Positions 21,525 to 34,109 of a stretch of DNA of 41,333 bases are shown piece after piece. The notes beneath the pieces were generated by a model, which worked only from the letters and a program-made list of their open reading frames with translations, was not told where the DNA came from and made no database searches. The stretch is taken from contig CAJNOQ010000775.1 of the NCBI GenBank assembly GCA_905250885.1, forward strand, positions 1 to 41,333, read 5' to 3'. The position numbers and the translations under genes were made by a program. How positions within the stretch are numbered: position 1 is the first letter of the stretch; every line of letters begins with the position of its first letter. This stretch comes from Didymodactylos carnosus. Taxonomy: Eukaryota; Rotifera; Eurotatoria; Philodinida; Philodinidae.

Positions 21525-24500
21525 TTCCAAATTCATTTAGCGAGTTTATATTAATCAACATATTTTTTTAGAGAGTAGATTCTCTGACTCAATGACTTTT
21601 TACACTCTGTAGATCGAAAATATCGGAATTATTTTAAGATTTTTAGAGTCTATATGTTAGTTCATCATTAAAAAATTCTATATGTGCGAAAACTTTAATA
21701 ATTTGTATAGAGAGTTGACAATTCTATATAATCGAGTAGATATAAAAATATTTTTATCTTATCGAATTTATCTAATTTTTTTCTCACCCTTAATAATTAT
21801 GTTTTCAAATTGACGAATTAAATCATTTTTGTACATTTGTCAACTGTACATATAAAATTTGCTGAATCTTTCTTGTTTTTCTCTTATTTGAGAAGAGGCT
21901 CTAATAGAAAACATCGAAGATATAACATACCCCTTGATTAAATATCAATCAATAGAAAATTTCTTATTTTCCTATTATTAATACAATTACTTTGACATTA
22001 AAAAAAAAAAAAAAGTCTGTTTCATTCAGCATGCTCAGAAGAAGAAATATATCAGAATGAATAAATATTTATATTATTAGACGATCATTGATTTTGCTGA
22101 TGATTATAGTAGATAGTTGTTTTCTTGTTTTCACAGACATATAGGCGACGAGAAACTTCAAAAAAACAACAAAAAGAAGAAAATCCAACAATAACTATAT
22201 ATATATATATATCGATTGTACATGTAATGGTATATTTGTCTTTATTTTATTATATCACACACACAAAAGAGAGACTTTGTATTTTTCTCTTCTTTTTAAT
22301 TTTATTATTTGTTCTGATAAATAATAATCTTTCTTTTTTTTTTTTTTCCTCTGTACGTTCTTGTTACCATACAAAATGTATTTTTTATGTTTGTTCGTAT
22401 CTTTCTTCTAATACAGGGTGTAAATTTGCAAATAGTTTCTTTTGCGCATTATGATTTGTTTCTCAAATAGAAATTCAATGAAGTGTATTCTTTTTTTTTT
22501 TTTCTTCTTTGGATTTATGAGAAAATAGGTTAAAAAAAACGAAAAAAAAAAAACTGATCTATTTATTTACTAATAATGATTTTATTCGAAAAAAACGATG
22601 CAATATAAAAAAGAAAATATTTCGATCAATGGAAATGAGTTTTATTTCTTGTTTAGATCGTATAATCGTTTTTTTCTTTCTACACTTATTCTGTATATAT
22701 ATATATATGTAATAAAGTATATATATAGGAAAAGAAAAAAAGAAAAAAAATAAATGGAGAAGAAGAAGAAGGACTATATGTAAAAGAAAAAGAAACATCT
22801 TAATCATGTTCGACACATAACGGAAACAGTTTTGAACATTTAAAAAAAAGATTTTGTCTGTTGTGAGAAACTTGATTAAGAAAATTTCTTATTTCCTGTT
22901 TCCTTCTGTTTCATTTAGTACATATAGATAGTCTATATTTTCACAGCATCATACTTATTCCCAAGATACAATATTCCTATATGAAAAGAAATTGATGAAT
23001 GGTACTTGGCGTTAATGATTTAACATATGAGTAATGAAAGATAAAAAAATTTTGACTTTAACTACTATAATTTTAAAAAACATATGCTGACAATATGAAT
23101 ATAGATATTGATGACGTAGATCAATTTGTATAAAAACAAAGATTATACTTCTATTTTGACTCCTAAAGCAATTATTTTGGGAATATATGTATATTAGTTT
23201 TAATTAACATACTTTTTTTACTATTTTAATAAAAAGAACAAAAAGAAAAAAAATCTTATACTAAATATCTAAACTTGTTCTCATATATAATACAACAAAA
23301 AAACATAAGAAACAAATCTAAAGGAAATAAAAAATATATATACCGTATTTTTGAAGGTTTGATCAGAATAAAAAAATAAAATAAAATAAAATAACGAACA
23401 AATCAAACATAAGATGGAAATAAGACAGGAAACAAAAGAATGAGCAAGTATAAAAGATAGATTCTGTCAACTAATGAGCTCAAGACATAGAATAAATGAA
23501 TGCCTTGTGAAAAACAAAAAAAAAAGAAAAAAAAAGAAAAAGTCTAGTGGTTTTCTATAATAAAGGTAAAGAACATCTTTAACTTCTTTTCACTATTTGG
23601 TTCATATAACATATAGAACAGAATTTTTTTTTGTTCGTATTCATCGATCAATCATTTTTTTTTTTCTCCTTGCTTCATGTTTACACTATGGTGTCATATT
23701 TTAACACTTTGTCTATATTTAAAGTTGATATATACTACTACATCGATCGTTTTTCGAATGTCAACGAAAACAAACACAAAATACAAGCAGAATATGTGAT
23801 GGATGTCTGACATTTATAAAAAAAATATCATCAAGAAATTTGGTTATAAAAAAGTCGACAATATACGGAGAATTAAGACGTGTTTAGAAACTATATGAAT
23901 CATCTATATTTATGTCAATATTTATACTTTTTAACATTCTCAGTCAAGATTAATGTGCATTTAATTCAATTGAAGAATATTTCAGACAAAAAAACAAAAA
24001 AAAGTATCAAAATCTATTGTTCATAAAACTCTAAATAATTTTTAAAATTCTTCTATTTATAAGATCTCATGGGATCTATAAGGTAAATAGATTTCTGATT
24101 CAATTTGTATACGACATATATCTGCCTTCTTAAATTACCTTTCATGCAATAAAATTAATGACAGTATCGAAAAACATACTCTTTTCTGCTGACTTGATTT
24201 GTTCTATATGCATAGAGAAATAATTATCTAACTTTAATAGAATATGAAACAAAAAAAAAACGAATAGAAAGTGTGAAAAGAAGACTGCAAGTCAAACATA
24301 CATATACACAGTATTTTTTTTTTTTTCTTCTGTCATTCATTATTCCATATTTTCTGACAAGAAAGTTCTCTGTATTTTTTTTTTCTTCTTCCTCTTCTTC
24401 GTTTTTTTTTTTTTTTTTTAATATGTCTTATTATTCTATAAAGTCACGCAAAAAGAATATAAGATAGCTGTATTATTTTCTGGTTTTTTGTATATTTATC

Positions 24501-25974
24501 TTTATATTCAGCAATAGAGAAGAAAAAAAAAACTTCCTTGTTGTTGTATATTTAATGATGATAGACGAAAACAACAAACATGTGCATCGAACAAATATAT
24601 CTTTGACAAATTAATTATCATAAAATTCAATTTTCAGCTTTGTTGAAGACCCACTCGTAAACTCTATTTGTCATTTAAATTGCTGTCATCATCGTCTATA
24701 TATATACAATTATCCATACGTTGTACATCATTTATTTCTCCATTATTTTTTTTTTTTTTTTTGATAAATGAACAACAATAGAGACAACAGATATTTTATT
24801 ATTCAGCTGACGTCTATAAATGTATAATAATCTATTTTGTTGGGTACTTTATTTTTTTTAATATTTTTTTACTCAAATAACATAATCAGTAGTCAACGCC
24901 GTTAGTCTTTGTATATTTATGATAGAGAGAGAGAATAGGATGCATTTGAGATCTAGATTGGAAGAAGAATATGACACATGTATTTAATAACCTGTCATTT
25001 ATTTTGTTTGATTGCCGAGAAGAGTATTCAACATATATGACAGATTAAATTTTTACGTTATTATATAGTAATCTTTTAATGAAAATAAATGAGTTTTTCT
25101 TTTATTAAGTTTGTCAACCAAATCATTTTAATATTAATTTACTCTTGATATTGTTATATCAACAAGTTCTATAGTTAGACTTTTGTTTTTTATATATAGA
25201 TTTTGGATTGTATAGTGTTAATAATGGGCAAAATATTAGCCATTGGACGATGATATATTAATAATATATATAAATTACCTAAAAACAAAAAAAGAGAGAG
25301 ATTTGTGGTTACATTGCGGTTACTAAAAGATATTTTACTAATATATTTTTATGAAATCTTTTGTTAATATCACAACGTTTACATAAGTTATATGAATAAG
25401 TTGAGCTAAACGAAATGATATTAATATAAACTGCCATGTGATTGATGAGGTATAGTGTGATTTTCAAACGCGTTAATATAAAATGTTTTATTTTAACAAC
25501 TTTGCTGAATTGTAAGATTATTAGAGTCCTATTCTCTCTTGTAATTAAGTGTATTAAACAATAGACCATTTAAACTTCATTTTTAAAATAATGAGGATTA
25601 AGAAATAGTTGTTAATGAGTGTTACTCATTTAAGGGTACTCCTCCTTTTCGATTTTAATTTGAATATAAACTAATATGGAGAAGAGTATGGGCTACAAGA
25701 TAAGATCACTTTCAGCTTCCACGATGTTTTAGGAAAAAATTATTTTCAGTTTTGGTTCGAAAAACCGAAAAAACTCGACTTTTAGTTTCATAAATTTTTC
25801 TCTCCATTCCAGGTCTCTTCAAAATGTTTTTATTATCTATAGTCTAATAGAGTAAAGTGTTCTCTTCATAATGAGATGCTTTCCAAAATTTTTCAGTCTT
25901 TTTTCGTGGATATATAAGTATTACTGCAAATGTCCTATAAAAATTGTCCTATCTGATGTTATTTGTAATGCTCA
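21525..25974. other. Large AT-rich gene-poor stretch
   Basis: About 4.4 kb of extreme AT content with homopolymer T/A runs and microsatellites: (TA)n at about 22196-22212, (TA)n at about 22694-22708, and AAAAT units at about 23371-23394. All open frames here are Lys/Phe/Ile/Tyr-rich products of base composition and none resembles a protein family. It may be distal regulatory DNA or simply unconstrained sequence. Confidence 0.45.
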
Positions 25975-26310
25975 AACATTGATAGTTCCACTCAATGAAC
26001 ATTACGACCCCATTAAAACTTCATCCGATCGTGTCCAAATATTTACCATAGGTAGGCACTTGGAGTGATATCTCAGAACGGTAATTTTTCTTTTTCGTTT
26101 TTGACTATTTCTTTTCGAGTTATGACCTCGAATCTAAGGCGTTTACCTTTTCTTTTTCATATCTCGAGAAGGAAAGCTCAAAAACGAAAAAGGAAAACTA
26201 AACCGGTCTGAGATATTACTCCAAGTACCTATATATGATAAAATTTTGGACCCGATCATATGACGTTTTCGGGGGGGGTCGAATACACTCCAATAGCAAC
26301 CGGTTTTGCC
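25975..26310. mobile_element. Foldback element (element H)
   Basis: The left arm, about 25985-26125, pairs with the right arm, about 26175-26305. The inner halves match well: TAGGTAGGCACTTGGAGTGATATCTCAGAACGG-like sequence on the left against its inverted form, ending CTCCAAGTACCTATATAT, on the right. The outer halves match more loosely (GGACACGATCGGATG against GGACCCGATCATATG). The centre has a small hairpin around TCGAGTTATGACCTCGA. No coding capacity. Outer ends are only approximate. Confidence 0.6.
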
Positions 26311-27529
26311 AAAAAATCTATAGAAAGTCATGTCAGAAAATTCAGAGAAAAAAATATATTTCTTTCTATCTCTTCTATGAATTTGAACTCAATCGGACTT
26401 TCGTTTACATATTCAAGCTTACATTTTTCTGGTTGTTGTGTGACCATTTGTTTAACAGCCATAGATAAATCACAATTAGCTTTATTTCAATTTGACATGG
26501 ATGAACTGTCAGTATTACATGTTTAAGACTATTTTATTCAAAACTTAAAAAACTGTCTACTCTATATTGAGAATGAGTAGACACAAATGAAATATATTCA
26601 TTGCATATGAGAATTAAGCAAAAATGTAATCTGACAGACTTAGATCGACAAACCAAGTAGGTGAAGCATTGTTACTAAGTTTTTATCTATATCGGAGTAC
26701 TTTGGACTATTTTATCTGTTAGTGGTAAAAGTGTTGTCATTCGACGTAGAAATGATGGTTATGCTTCGAATTCATAAATCATAGCAATTTCAGTCCACAC
26801 ATTAGATATTTGTCCGTAAGTAGAGGAGAGGCATGACTAGACTGCATTGCCCAGTAAAATGTTCATCGTCCTTCGATCAGAAGACATTCATATTTTACTC
26901 AAAAAAAATCGAAACAATTATATGTCATGAAGCATCCAATCAAAGAAACTTTGATTATCAGCATTCAGTGAGACCTTTGGAATCATGGGCTATTATGGTT
27001 TTGAAACCTATGAGTTGAGATGGTTTTGTTGAGTATTGTAATACTTTGAATGTTTTCAATTGATGTAGAATTGCTCTTGAAACTTATTTTTCTGGAAGCT
27101 CCTTTTTATTACTCGGGGCATTTCTATTTTTTATTCATTACTTAATCATTAACGTGTTAACCGTCATTAATAAGATTAAAACAGCAAAACCGACATCACT
27201 CAGTCTCAATTAATTGGATGTCAAAGAGCAAACTAAAACTCTTGATTTAGAATTAAAATATAACGGCATGCAATCTCACGTTTATAATGAACTAGTTCTT
27301 AAACAATCTATTGTATCAATTTGTTACTTTTAATTAATTTTTTATTTTGTTAAAGTACTAGATTTGTGGACACGATAAAACTGAACACATTTCCATAGTC
27401 GATTTTCTTCTCTTAGTGAACGACTAATTTGCTTTTTGATCAAAACAGATTCTACACTTTAATTTTTTGCTCTATAATAGAGAACGTAATTGTATTTACA
27501 CAAATATCATTAATTTCCCACAATTAGAG
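26311..27529. other. Intergenic sequence without a supported gene
   Basis: Overlapping short open frames occur between 26.2 and 27.0 kb, but none is recognisable and two conflict in different frames of the same strand. AT-rich, with no clear repeat. Confidence 0.35.
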
Positions 27530-28050
27530 CATGTTAACTACTACCCATTTTAAAATAGAAGGTATTCAGCTACATTTCGAATAGTTGAGGAGCACTTTGC
27601 AGTGAGACTATCGACCAATGAAAAAATCATTATCAAACTATGCTGTGGCAGACAAAATCCTAGAAATTACGATTTTCTCATATTTTTCTGAAAACCAACA
27701 TTGTCATGAGATTCAGAATGATTGCTAGGCTGGGTTTCCCTGTATTTATGAGATTCTAAAACCTTGTGTGATCTGTGGAGTCTCACATAATCCTTAAAAA
27801 TCTTTCCCACGTCGGAATTAAAAAGGCTAAACTGTATAGAGCAAATGTCACTTTATCTAACTTTGAAATGACCATAAAAAAATTTGATGAAACTTTTTGA
27901 AACCGCAGTCTCTAAGATTTTATCGGCTTTGCTGTAGTTTGAGTTTAATTTTTTCATTGATCGGTAGCCTGACACTGCAAAGTGTTCTTGAGTTATTCGA
28001 AAACAACTGAATATCTTCCATTTTAAAATAGACAGTAATAATACTTGTAC
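27530..28050. mobile_element. Diverged inverted-repeat element (element I)
   Basis: The left arm, about 27530-27690, and the right arm, about 27880-28050, are inverted copies with many mismatches. They share AGCACTTTGCAGTG (left) and its counterpart AACACTTTGCAGTG (right, read inward), and AATGAAAAAAT. The right arm is open in one minus-strand frame of 73 codons across its length; the left arm is not. It could be an old foldback element or two copies of a small coding segment. Confidence 0.5.
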
Positions 28051-29416
28051 TTTTGTAGATTTTAATAATATCATTAAAGTACAAATTTTTTATACAAAGT
28101 TAAACATGTTGACGGTTAATATCTCTTTAATATTCATCGTTTATGCATTCTACTGGTTGATTTATTTCTAACCTACATTTCCACCTGATAATAATCCATT
28201 CAGTACCGAATTTTGTACCCTATTTGAATATTTTGCAACGATGGATAGTAGCCAATTGATTTATGTCGTGACAACACTAAATCAAACAATCAGTTTTAGA
28301 ATGAACTGTATAACAAAATCTTTTCAATCTGATGCAACTTATAGATAGTATTTTTCTCTTTTTACTATACGAATATTCTAAATGATAATACTCTTTGCAG
28401 GATATTTCTTCAAACTTCGTCATTGTTCTCGATATGTATTCGAATTGCACAAAATTTGTTTTTATGTTTGGATACATAGGTAATTATTTTATTAAGTAGT
28501 AATAGCATCATATTCTCGTGAGAGAATTTTTCTGTCGTGTTCTGCTATTGTCATGACTAATCATAGTATTTTATCACTTATAGACGAGAATCTTCGTACT
28601 GTTTTAAAAGCAACAACCAGCGTCATCAAAAGGTTAGGTAAAGTTATTAAAAAATATTGTATAGACTGACTATACGTTTGTTATCTTTCACGGCGAGTGG
28701 CAAGATATTTATTTTCTCTTAAGATTTAATCCATCACTCAATGCTGTATCAGAAATATATGTTCTGCTCTCAACATTACCAAGTATTAGTTTACTACTCG
28801 ATATATTCATTCTGTTTTATTTTGATCATATTCCACAGATCAAAAGACTGACAGATGACTACAGGCACTCGATGAAAGAGCCCATGAGGGATGGTTTCGG
28901 AATCACCGTAGTCAGCAGTACCCATTATATTATAATACCTGTCCATTAGAACCTTGATATTTACGTCGGACACACTTAATATGAGCGAAAATATATAGTG
29001 GTGATTGCATGTTGTTGCTAGATGTTGTAATGGAATGATGGTGATGATATTCTAATAGTGGTACTAGAAAAAGTATAAATTTGATAAGAGCTTTGTCGTT
29101 TGCAGATGAACGTGGTAGTTGTGCTTGAGTTTCACTAGTTTGCGTTTTGCATGGCTGTTTTTTATGAATCGGAACCAGCGTGTATTAATTCATTAATTCT
29201 ACATATATTTTTAATTGCTCATATGTTTAGTTTGCGTTTTCTGACATTTTTTATTATCTATTTTTATCTCGCGATCAGAAAAAAATGTCGTGTTCTCATA
29301 AAGATTTTTATTCAACGTTATTATCTTTCGTTTATTTTAGTTCGTAACAGTATGATATGGCTAATTTACATCTTCAGTCGGTGATAGTTGTGTATCACGA
29401 GATCTAATGTGATCGG
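28051..29416. other. Intergenic sequence, weak coding hints
   Basis: No supported gene. A short plus-strand stretch near 28850-28960 has protein-like composition (DERAHEGWFRNHRSQQYP) but is bounded by stops within about 30 codons. It may be a fragment of a decayed gene or transposon. Confidence 0.3.
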
Positions 29417-30203
29417 ATGCTGTACTTAAACTTCTATAGTTTTAGTGAACATTTCACGTATGGATATGACACATTATGGATATTTTCTATTCAAAAGCTT
29501 AAACGTGACATGTTTGTTGGCATATTGTCCGCAGAAGTGAATAGTTCTTTATTCCACGAGAATGTCGATGATGATGATGTTCAGTCTCTTGAACCTCTAT
29601 CAAAACCGTCAGAGGAATTTGAAGAACCAAGTAGTGTGTGTCTTATACACCCTTAAAAAAGAACTCACGGCAGTGCGAACGAATGAGCGCCTACAGCTCA
29701 TTTGAATCCCAATGTCATATTTTTTGTATCAATCACCACGATAACAAGTCGTGCAACACAATCATTATCAAACCGAAGATAATAAAAGAAAGTGAACCAA
29801 TAAATTCGGTCGACTCGATTCCGTCCGTTAAATCAGACATGGGTTTTAATTCGCTATATGACAAACATGTTTTCTTCATTTATCCTGTTCAAGTTTTACA
29901 CTACAAGGTGTTATCGAAAAAAGCCACTGTTATTTTTCTGTTAGTGAATTAAGCTTCATATTCAATCATATTGATTATTAAGTCTTGCGGCGTATATTGC
30001 AACTAGCAAGGAAGCTACTTGGGAAAAATATGTTAATGCACAACTCTTTGATCGGGGAACTCTTTGATCGACGATTGTGTTTCGATCCACAAGGAATCAT
30101 GATATGGTCAACATCATCCATTATTGATAAATTTTCTTTTTTTCTCAATAATAATAAAAGATTTGACAAATTATTCGTCTCACTTCAGCAGAAAGCTTTT
30201 TGA
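29417..30203 (+). pseudogene. Decayed coding-like region, family not recognised
   Basis: Successive plus-strand pieces in different frames have normal protein composition. The first, around 29520-29640, is acidic and Ser/Pro-rich (ENVDDDDVQSLEPLSKPSEE). The second, around 29770-29900, includes IKESEPINSVDSIPSVKS and DKHVFFIYPVQ. The third, around 29985-30050, reads ATSKEATWEKYVNAQLFDRG. The order and strand agree, but no splice sites join them cleanly. This suggests a broken host gene rather than chance. I considered a BRCT-type domain for the DKHVFFIYP segment but cannot support it. Confidence 0.35.
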
Positions 30204-30968
30204 ACTCGCACTGAGAATCTCAGGAGTCAGGGTTGCCATGTCTTCTTTAGTTGCAATTTGCAAGAGAACAGTTATGTTGCATGCAGACAGTTTATGCTTA
30301 AAACTGCATTAGAATGCTTAAGAGAGGCCATAAGATTACCAACCAAGACCTAGTCCGACGAAAATTTATTTTTGCTCAACGATATCTAATTTTGAAGACC
30401 TATCTATACTGACTAGGAATCCAAAAGATTTCGCTTACCGAATGCGTCTATCAGGTTTTCCGAGGGTAACATGCATGATAAATCAGCCCACGAGCCTATT
30501 TTTCGATGAATTTAGTATTTTTAATTTTTCTAAAGAACTGCACAATCCCTAAAAGTGGTTCACAAACATTTAGATAGAGCTTTAAATTCGCTACAAACTG
30601 CGCTAGAATTGCACGGTGAACAAACCAACTTTAGTTGCTCAAAATTGAAAAATAAGAGAAAACGTTGCTCTAGATAAAATCACTTCTTTTTGGATTTTGG
30701 GTACCCTTTTGTACTCTCGTTTAACTTTAACCCAAAAAGTTTTTTTGTCATTTGATAGCGCAACTCTTTACTCATACAAAAGTTCTTTGAGTCATTACAG
30801 ATGTAGAGCAAACATTTTCCTACAAAATGAAATGTCAGTGAGCTCTTATGATGTTTTTTTATGATTTTACAAGCGTTTTACGACAACCACTGTATTTGAG
30901 ACTGATCCCCTACTGGTTTTTATCTCAGTTTGATAGATTGACCAAATGCAATAGTTTACATATGATTG
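30204..30968. other. Intergenic sequence, no gene seen
   Basis: About 760 bp of AT-rich sequence with no protein-like frame and no clear repeat. It lies between the decayed coding region and the TA-flanked foldback element. Confidence 0.35.
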
Positions 30969-30970
30969 AA

Positions 30971-31530
30971 TAGAGCATCGAAAGTTACATCTAGTGGCAA
31001 ATAATTTTATCTTCATCAGTTTGTATTAGTACAGAAAAACAACTTTTAATTTTGTGAAAATGGCTAGAGAATGGGTATTATGCGGGGAAAAAACCATTTC
31101 TCTCCTACTTTTCACAAATGAACCTTTTTAGTTTTGTGCTTATAAACTGCACATGACTTAAAGCTAGCTACTCATGTCAAAACTTAATAAAAATTCTTTT
31201 CTTCTGACCGTCTAAAATAGATTCTTTAAAAAGAAAGTCAGACACGCTCATGAAAGGTATCCTTAGCGGATTTAATATAAGATCTGCAGACGGTTAGGAG
31301 AAAAGAATTTTTATCAAGTTTTGACATGAGTAATTAGTATTGAGTCATGTGCAGTTTTTAAGGACAAAACTAAAAAGGTTCATTTGCGAAAAGTAGGAGA
31401 GAAATGGTTTTTTCCCCGCATAATACCCATTCTCTAGCCATTTTCACAAAATTAAAAGTTGTTTTTCTGTACTAATACGAACTGATGAAGATAAAAAAAT
31501 ATGTCGCTAGATGTAACTGTCGATGCTCTA
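30971..31530. mobile_element. TA-flanked foldback element with about 220-bp arms (element J)
   Basis: The left end is TAGAGCATCG and the right end CGATGCTCTA, so GAGCATCG termini sit directly beside TA on both sides. The arms, about 30971-31200 and about 31300-31530, match over most of their length, including GAATGGGTATTATGCGGGG and ACAACTTTTAATTTTGTGAA. The interior spacer is about 100 bp and non-coding. TA flanks point to the Tc1/mariner or a similar superfamily, but the arm length is typical of foldback-type derivatives. Confidence 0.75.
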
Positions 31531-31532
31531 TT

Positions 31533-32013
31533 ATCTAATTTTTGTTAATTTTCTACACTATTGGTAACATGCTAAATATTGTATAGCAAATATGGATTAC
31601 CAAGAAAACTTCCGTATGGCATTACGTACAAAATTTCTTTAACTGTCGCGTACAATGTTCTATCCTTCAAGGTGACTATATACCTATTGTACGTATATGA
31701 AAAGAAAAGAAAAGGTTTCATTTTGGTAATTGAGTTCTGTTCCAAGGAAAGAGAAAAAGAAAGTGTGTTTACATATATAAAAGAGCAAAAAGAAATATTT
31801 TCATGTGTACAAGAATACAGTTAGATAGAACTGAATGTAAGCTTAGTCTATAGTATCACCTGAGATTGGACGTTTCCACGATAAAGAAGTACTGTGGACG
31901 AGTTGTTGTACCAAAATTGTCTTGTACGACAAACCATTAATAGGAAATACATGTTAAAAATCATTTAATGGAAGGCAACTTGTAATTCATAGCCAACAAA
32001 AAGTGTCACTACC
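31533..32013. other. 5' flank of the antiporter gene
   Basis: About 480 bp. A plus-strand frame at 31579-31824 is Lys/Glu/Tyr-rich and unrecognised, and is probably chance. The promoter and leader of the antiporter should be here. No motif could be assigned. Confidence 0.35.
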
Positions 32014-33821
32014 ATGGAGTTATTTGAAGATCCTCGAGAAGATCCATTAGCAACATTTCTTATGCAAGTATTCATTACACTGGTATTAAGTAGAATATTA
32101 GCCAAAATTCTATCTTTTATTCGTCAACCACAAGTTATTGGACAAATACTCACTGGTATTATATTGGGCCCAAGTGTTTTTGGATATATACCAGGTTTTA
32201 ATCGATCTATATTTCCAGAACATAGTGTAGTTACATTTCAAATGGTGGCTAATTTAGGTTTGTTATTTTTTATGTTCTTTTTGGGATTAAAACTAGATCC
32301 ACAAGAAATAAAAGAAGGATGGCGCCGAACATTACCAGTTGCATGTGCAAGTATCATTGTACCAGTAGGAATTGGTTGCGCAGCAAGTTTATGGTTATAT
32401 GAAATGAATGGACCAACAGTGAAAGCGTCATTCATATTGTTTATTGGTGAGCTTCAGAGCTAAAAGATTAAATAAAATAACTGTTTACACAACTTTAGGC
32501 AGTGGCATTGGATTTAGTGCATTTCCAGTGTTGGCATCATTATTACAAGCAAATAATATGATCACATTACCAATAGGTACTAATGCTAATTTAGCTTCTA
32601 TGCTCCGTTAAATCTTTTTCTTTATTGATAGGTATATTAACAATTAGTGTTGCTGCCATCGAAGATATTGTTGTATGGGTTGTATTAGCAATTGCCAGTG
32701 CTTTTTCTGATGGTGGAAGTATGTTACAAGGTCTTTATACGTTACTATTAACATTGGGTTATGTTTTAATAATGATATTTAGCGTCAAACCATTATTAGG
32801 TTTATTACATAAGTTTTATGTCAAAAAGAATGATGAATTTAATATTTATTTAGTTGTTGTTTGTCTAATGTTGTTAATCGTCTCAGCTTTTACAACGCAA
32901 GTGATTAATATTCATGCCTTCTTTGGATCGTTTATTTGTGGTCTAATCATTCCTCGAAGTGGAACATTACATGAATTTTTAGCATTGAGAATAGAATTAT
33001 TCATTGTTGAATTCTTTCTTCCACTTTATTTTGCAAATAGTGGTAGAAAAACTGAGCTATATCTCTTAAACACAATATCAGCATGGTATACACTACTTGT
33101 ATTAGTCATATTAGCATCGTTAGCTAAAATAATTCCTGTTTCATTAATGACAAAATTAGTATCAAAACAATCGTGGTCTTATAGTGTTTCTGTTGGTATT
33201 TTAATGAATACTCGAGGCATTGTTCAACTAGTCGTATTGAACATTGGTGTTGAATTAAAAGTTTTATCGTCAAAAATATTTGCCATATTCGTATTAGCAG
33301 CTACAATAATGACGTTTATGACATCTCCGTTAATATATTTAATTTATTTACGTAAAAGAAATGATCATTCGCTTGAAAAAGAATTGATTAAATCATCTAA
33401 AAAGTCTAACAAAAATACTAGTAATTATTGTTTTTGTTGCATTAAACAGAATATTATCGAAAAATCAGATAACTTTACTTCATCTTATCATTCTCATAGT
33501 TCTAACAAATATCCAACAGTACAAGAACAAGAAAGAAAACCTCTATATAATACCAGTTTTTCGGAACAATATCCAATACGTCATAATTTAGAACAAGAAA
33601 AAAATCAAGTGGTTAGAAATAATATTCAGCATGTAAATAATCGTGTCATCAGTTATAAAAATCTACCATATAATCACAGGCGTTTGCTTCACACACACAA
33701 TAATCAAAATTTACACTTAAATTTTCCAAAAAGACAACTTTGGCCTAAACAGACAAACAGTATAAATAACAAATCATTATCATCAGATTATTCCATCAGT
33801 TTTTCGACGATACAATCCTGA
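32014..33821 (+). CDS. Cation/proton antiporter, CPA2 family (KefB/CHX/KHA1-like), three exons
   Basis: Integral membrane exchanger of monovalent cations (probably K+ or Na+) for protons. Exons 32014-32446, 32499-32576 and 32632-33821, with introns of 52 and 55 bp, give 566 residues. The start is ACCATGG, a strong Kozak context. About 12 hydrophobic segments fill residues 13-415. Family motifs: RQPQVIGQILTGIILGPS (about 37-54), GLLFFMFFLGLKLD, GSGIGFSAFPVLASLL created across the first splice, an acidic pair IED at about 180-182 where the ion-binding acidic residues lie, HAFFGSFICGLIIPR, and NTRGIVQLVVLNIG followed by LAATIMTFMTSPLI. The last two are typical of plant CHX and fungal KHA1 proteins. 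Residues after about 415 form a hydrophilic His/Asn/Ser-rich cytosolic tail with no recognised domain. Membrane location (plasma, endosome or Golgi) cannot be told. It is unlike the usual animal NHE exchangers, so transfer from another kingdom is possible. Confidence 0.9.
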
Positions 33822-33843
33822 TATGATTTATTCAATCGAACTA

Positions 33844-34109
33844 ACAGATGGCGCAAAACTAATAATACACTTTTGTTCTCTTTTTTTCGAGCACTTAACA
33901 TTCGATAGAGAACGCAGTTGTGCTTCTTATCTGTTCTTACTCTACACTATCCTTTTAGATAATGAAATAATATATAATGAAAGAAGGTAATGGATTTTGT
34001 AGAGCAGAAAATTCTCTATCGAATGAGTCTAGAATAGAATCTTAGAAGCTTAGTTAAGTGCTTGAAAAAAAGAGAAACAAAAATGTGTTATCATTTCTGC
34101 ACCATCCGT
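33844..34109. mobile_element. Short TIR MITE just after the antiporter stop (element K, mariner-like ends)
   Basis: Arms of about 60 bp, 33844-33900 and about 34052-34109. The left end reads ACAGATGGCGCAAAACTAAT and the right, read inward, ACGGATGGTGCAGAAATGAT. Both adjoin TA (33842-33843 and 34110-34111), consistent with TA target duplication. The inner arm includes GCACTTAAC / GTTAAGTGC. The right terminus (TAACGGATGGTGCAGAAA) resembles that of the element at 2465-3354, so both may have used related transposases. The element begins 22 bp after the antiporter stop and so probably lies in its 3' UTR. Confidence 0.8.

Noticed and set aside
22125-24467. Several open frames rich in Phe, Lys, Ile and Tyr
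   Set aside because: They result from poly(T)/poly(A) and TA repeats. No protein-like composition or conserved segment.
27853-28074. hAT transposase dimerisation domain in the right arm of the diverged inverted repeat
   Set aside because: A short EHFAV-like string prompted the idea, but the following residues do not fit the domain.
29850-30050. BRCT domain in the decayed coding region
   Set aside because: VFFIYP followed by ATSKEATWEK is suggestive, but the key Gly and Trp positions cannot be placed and the pieces are in different frames.
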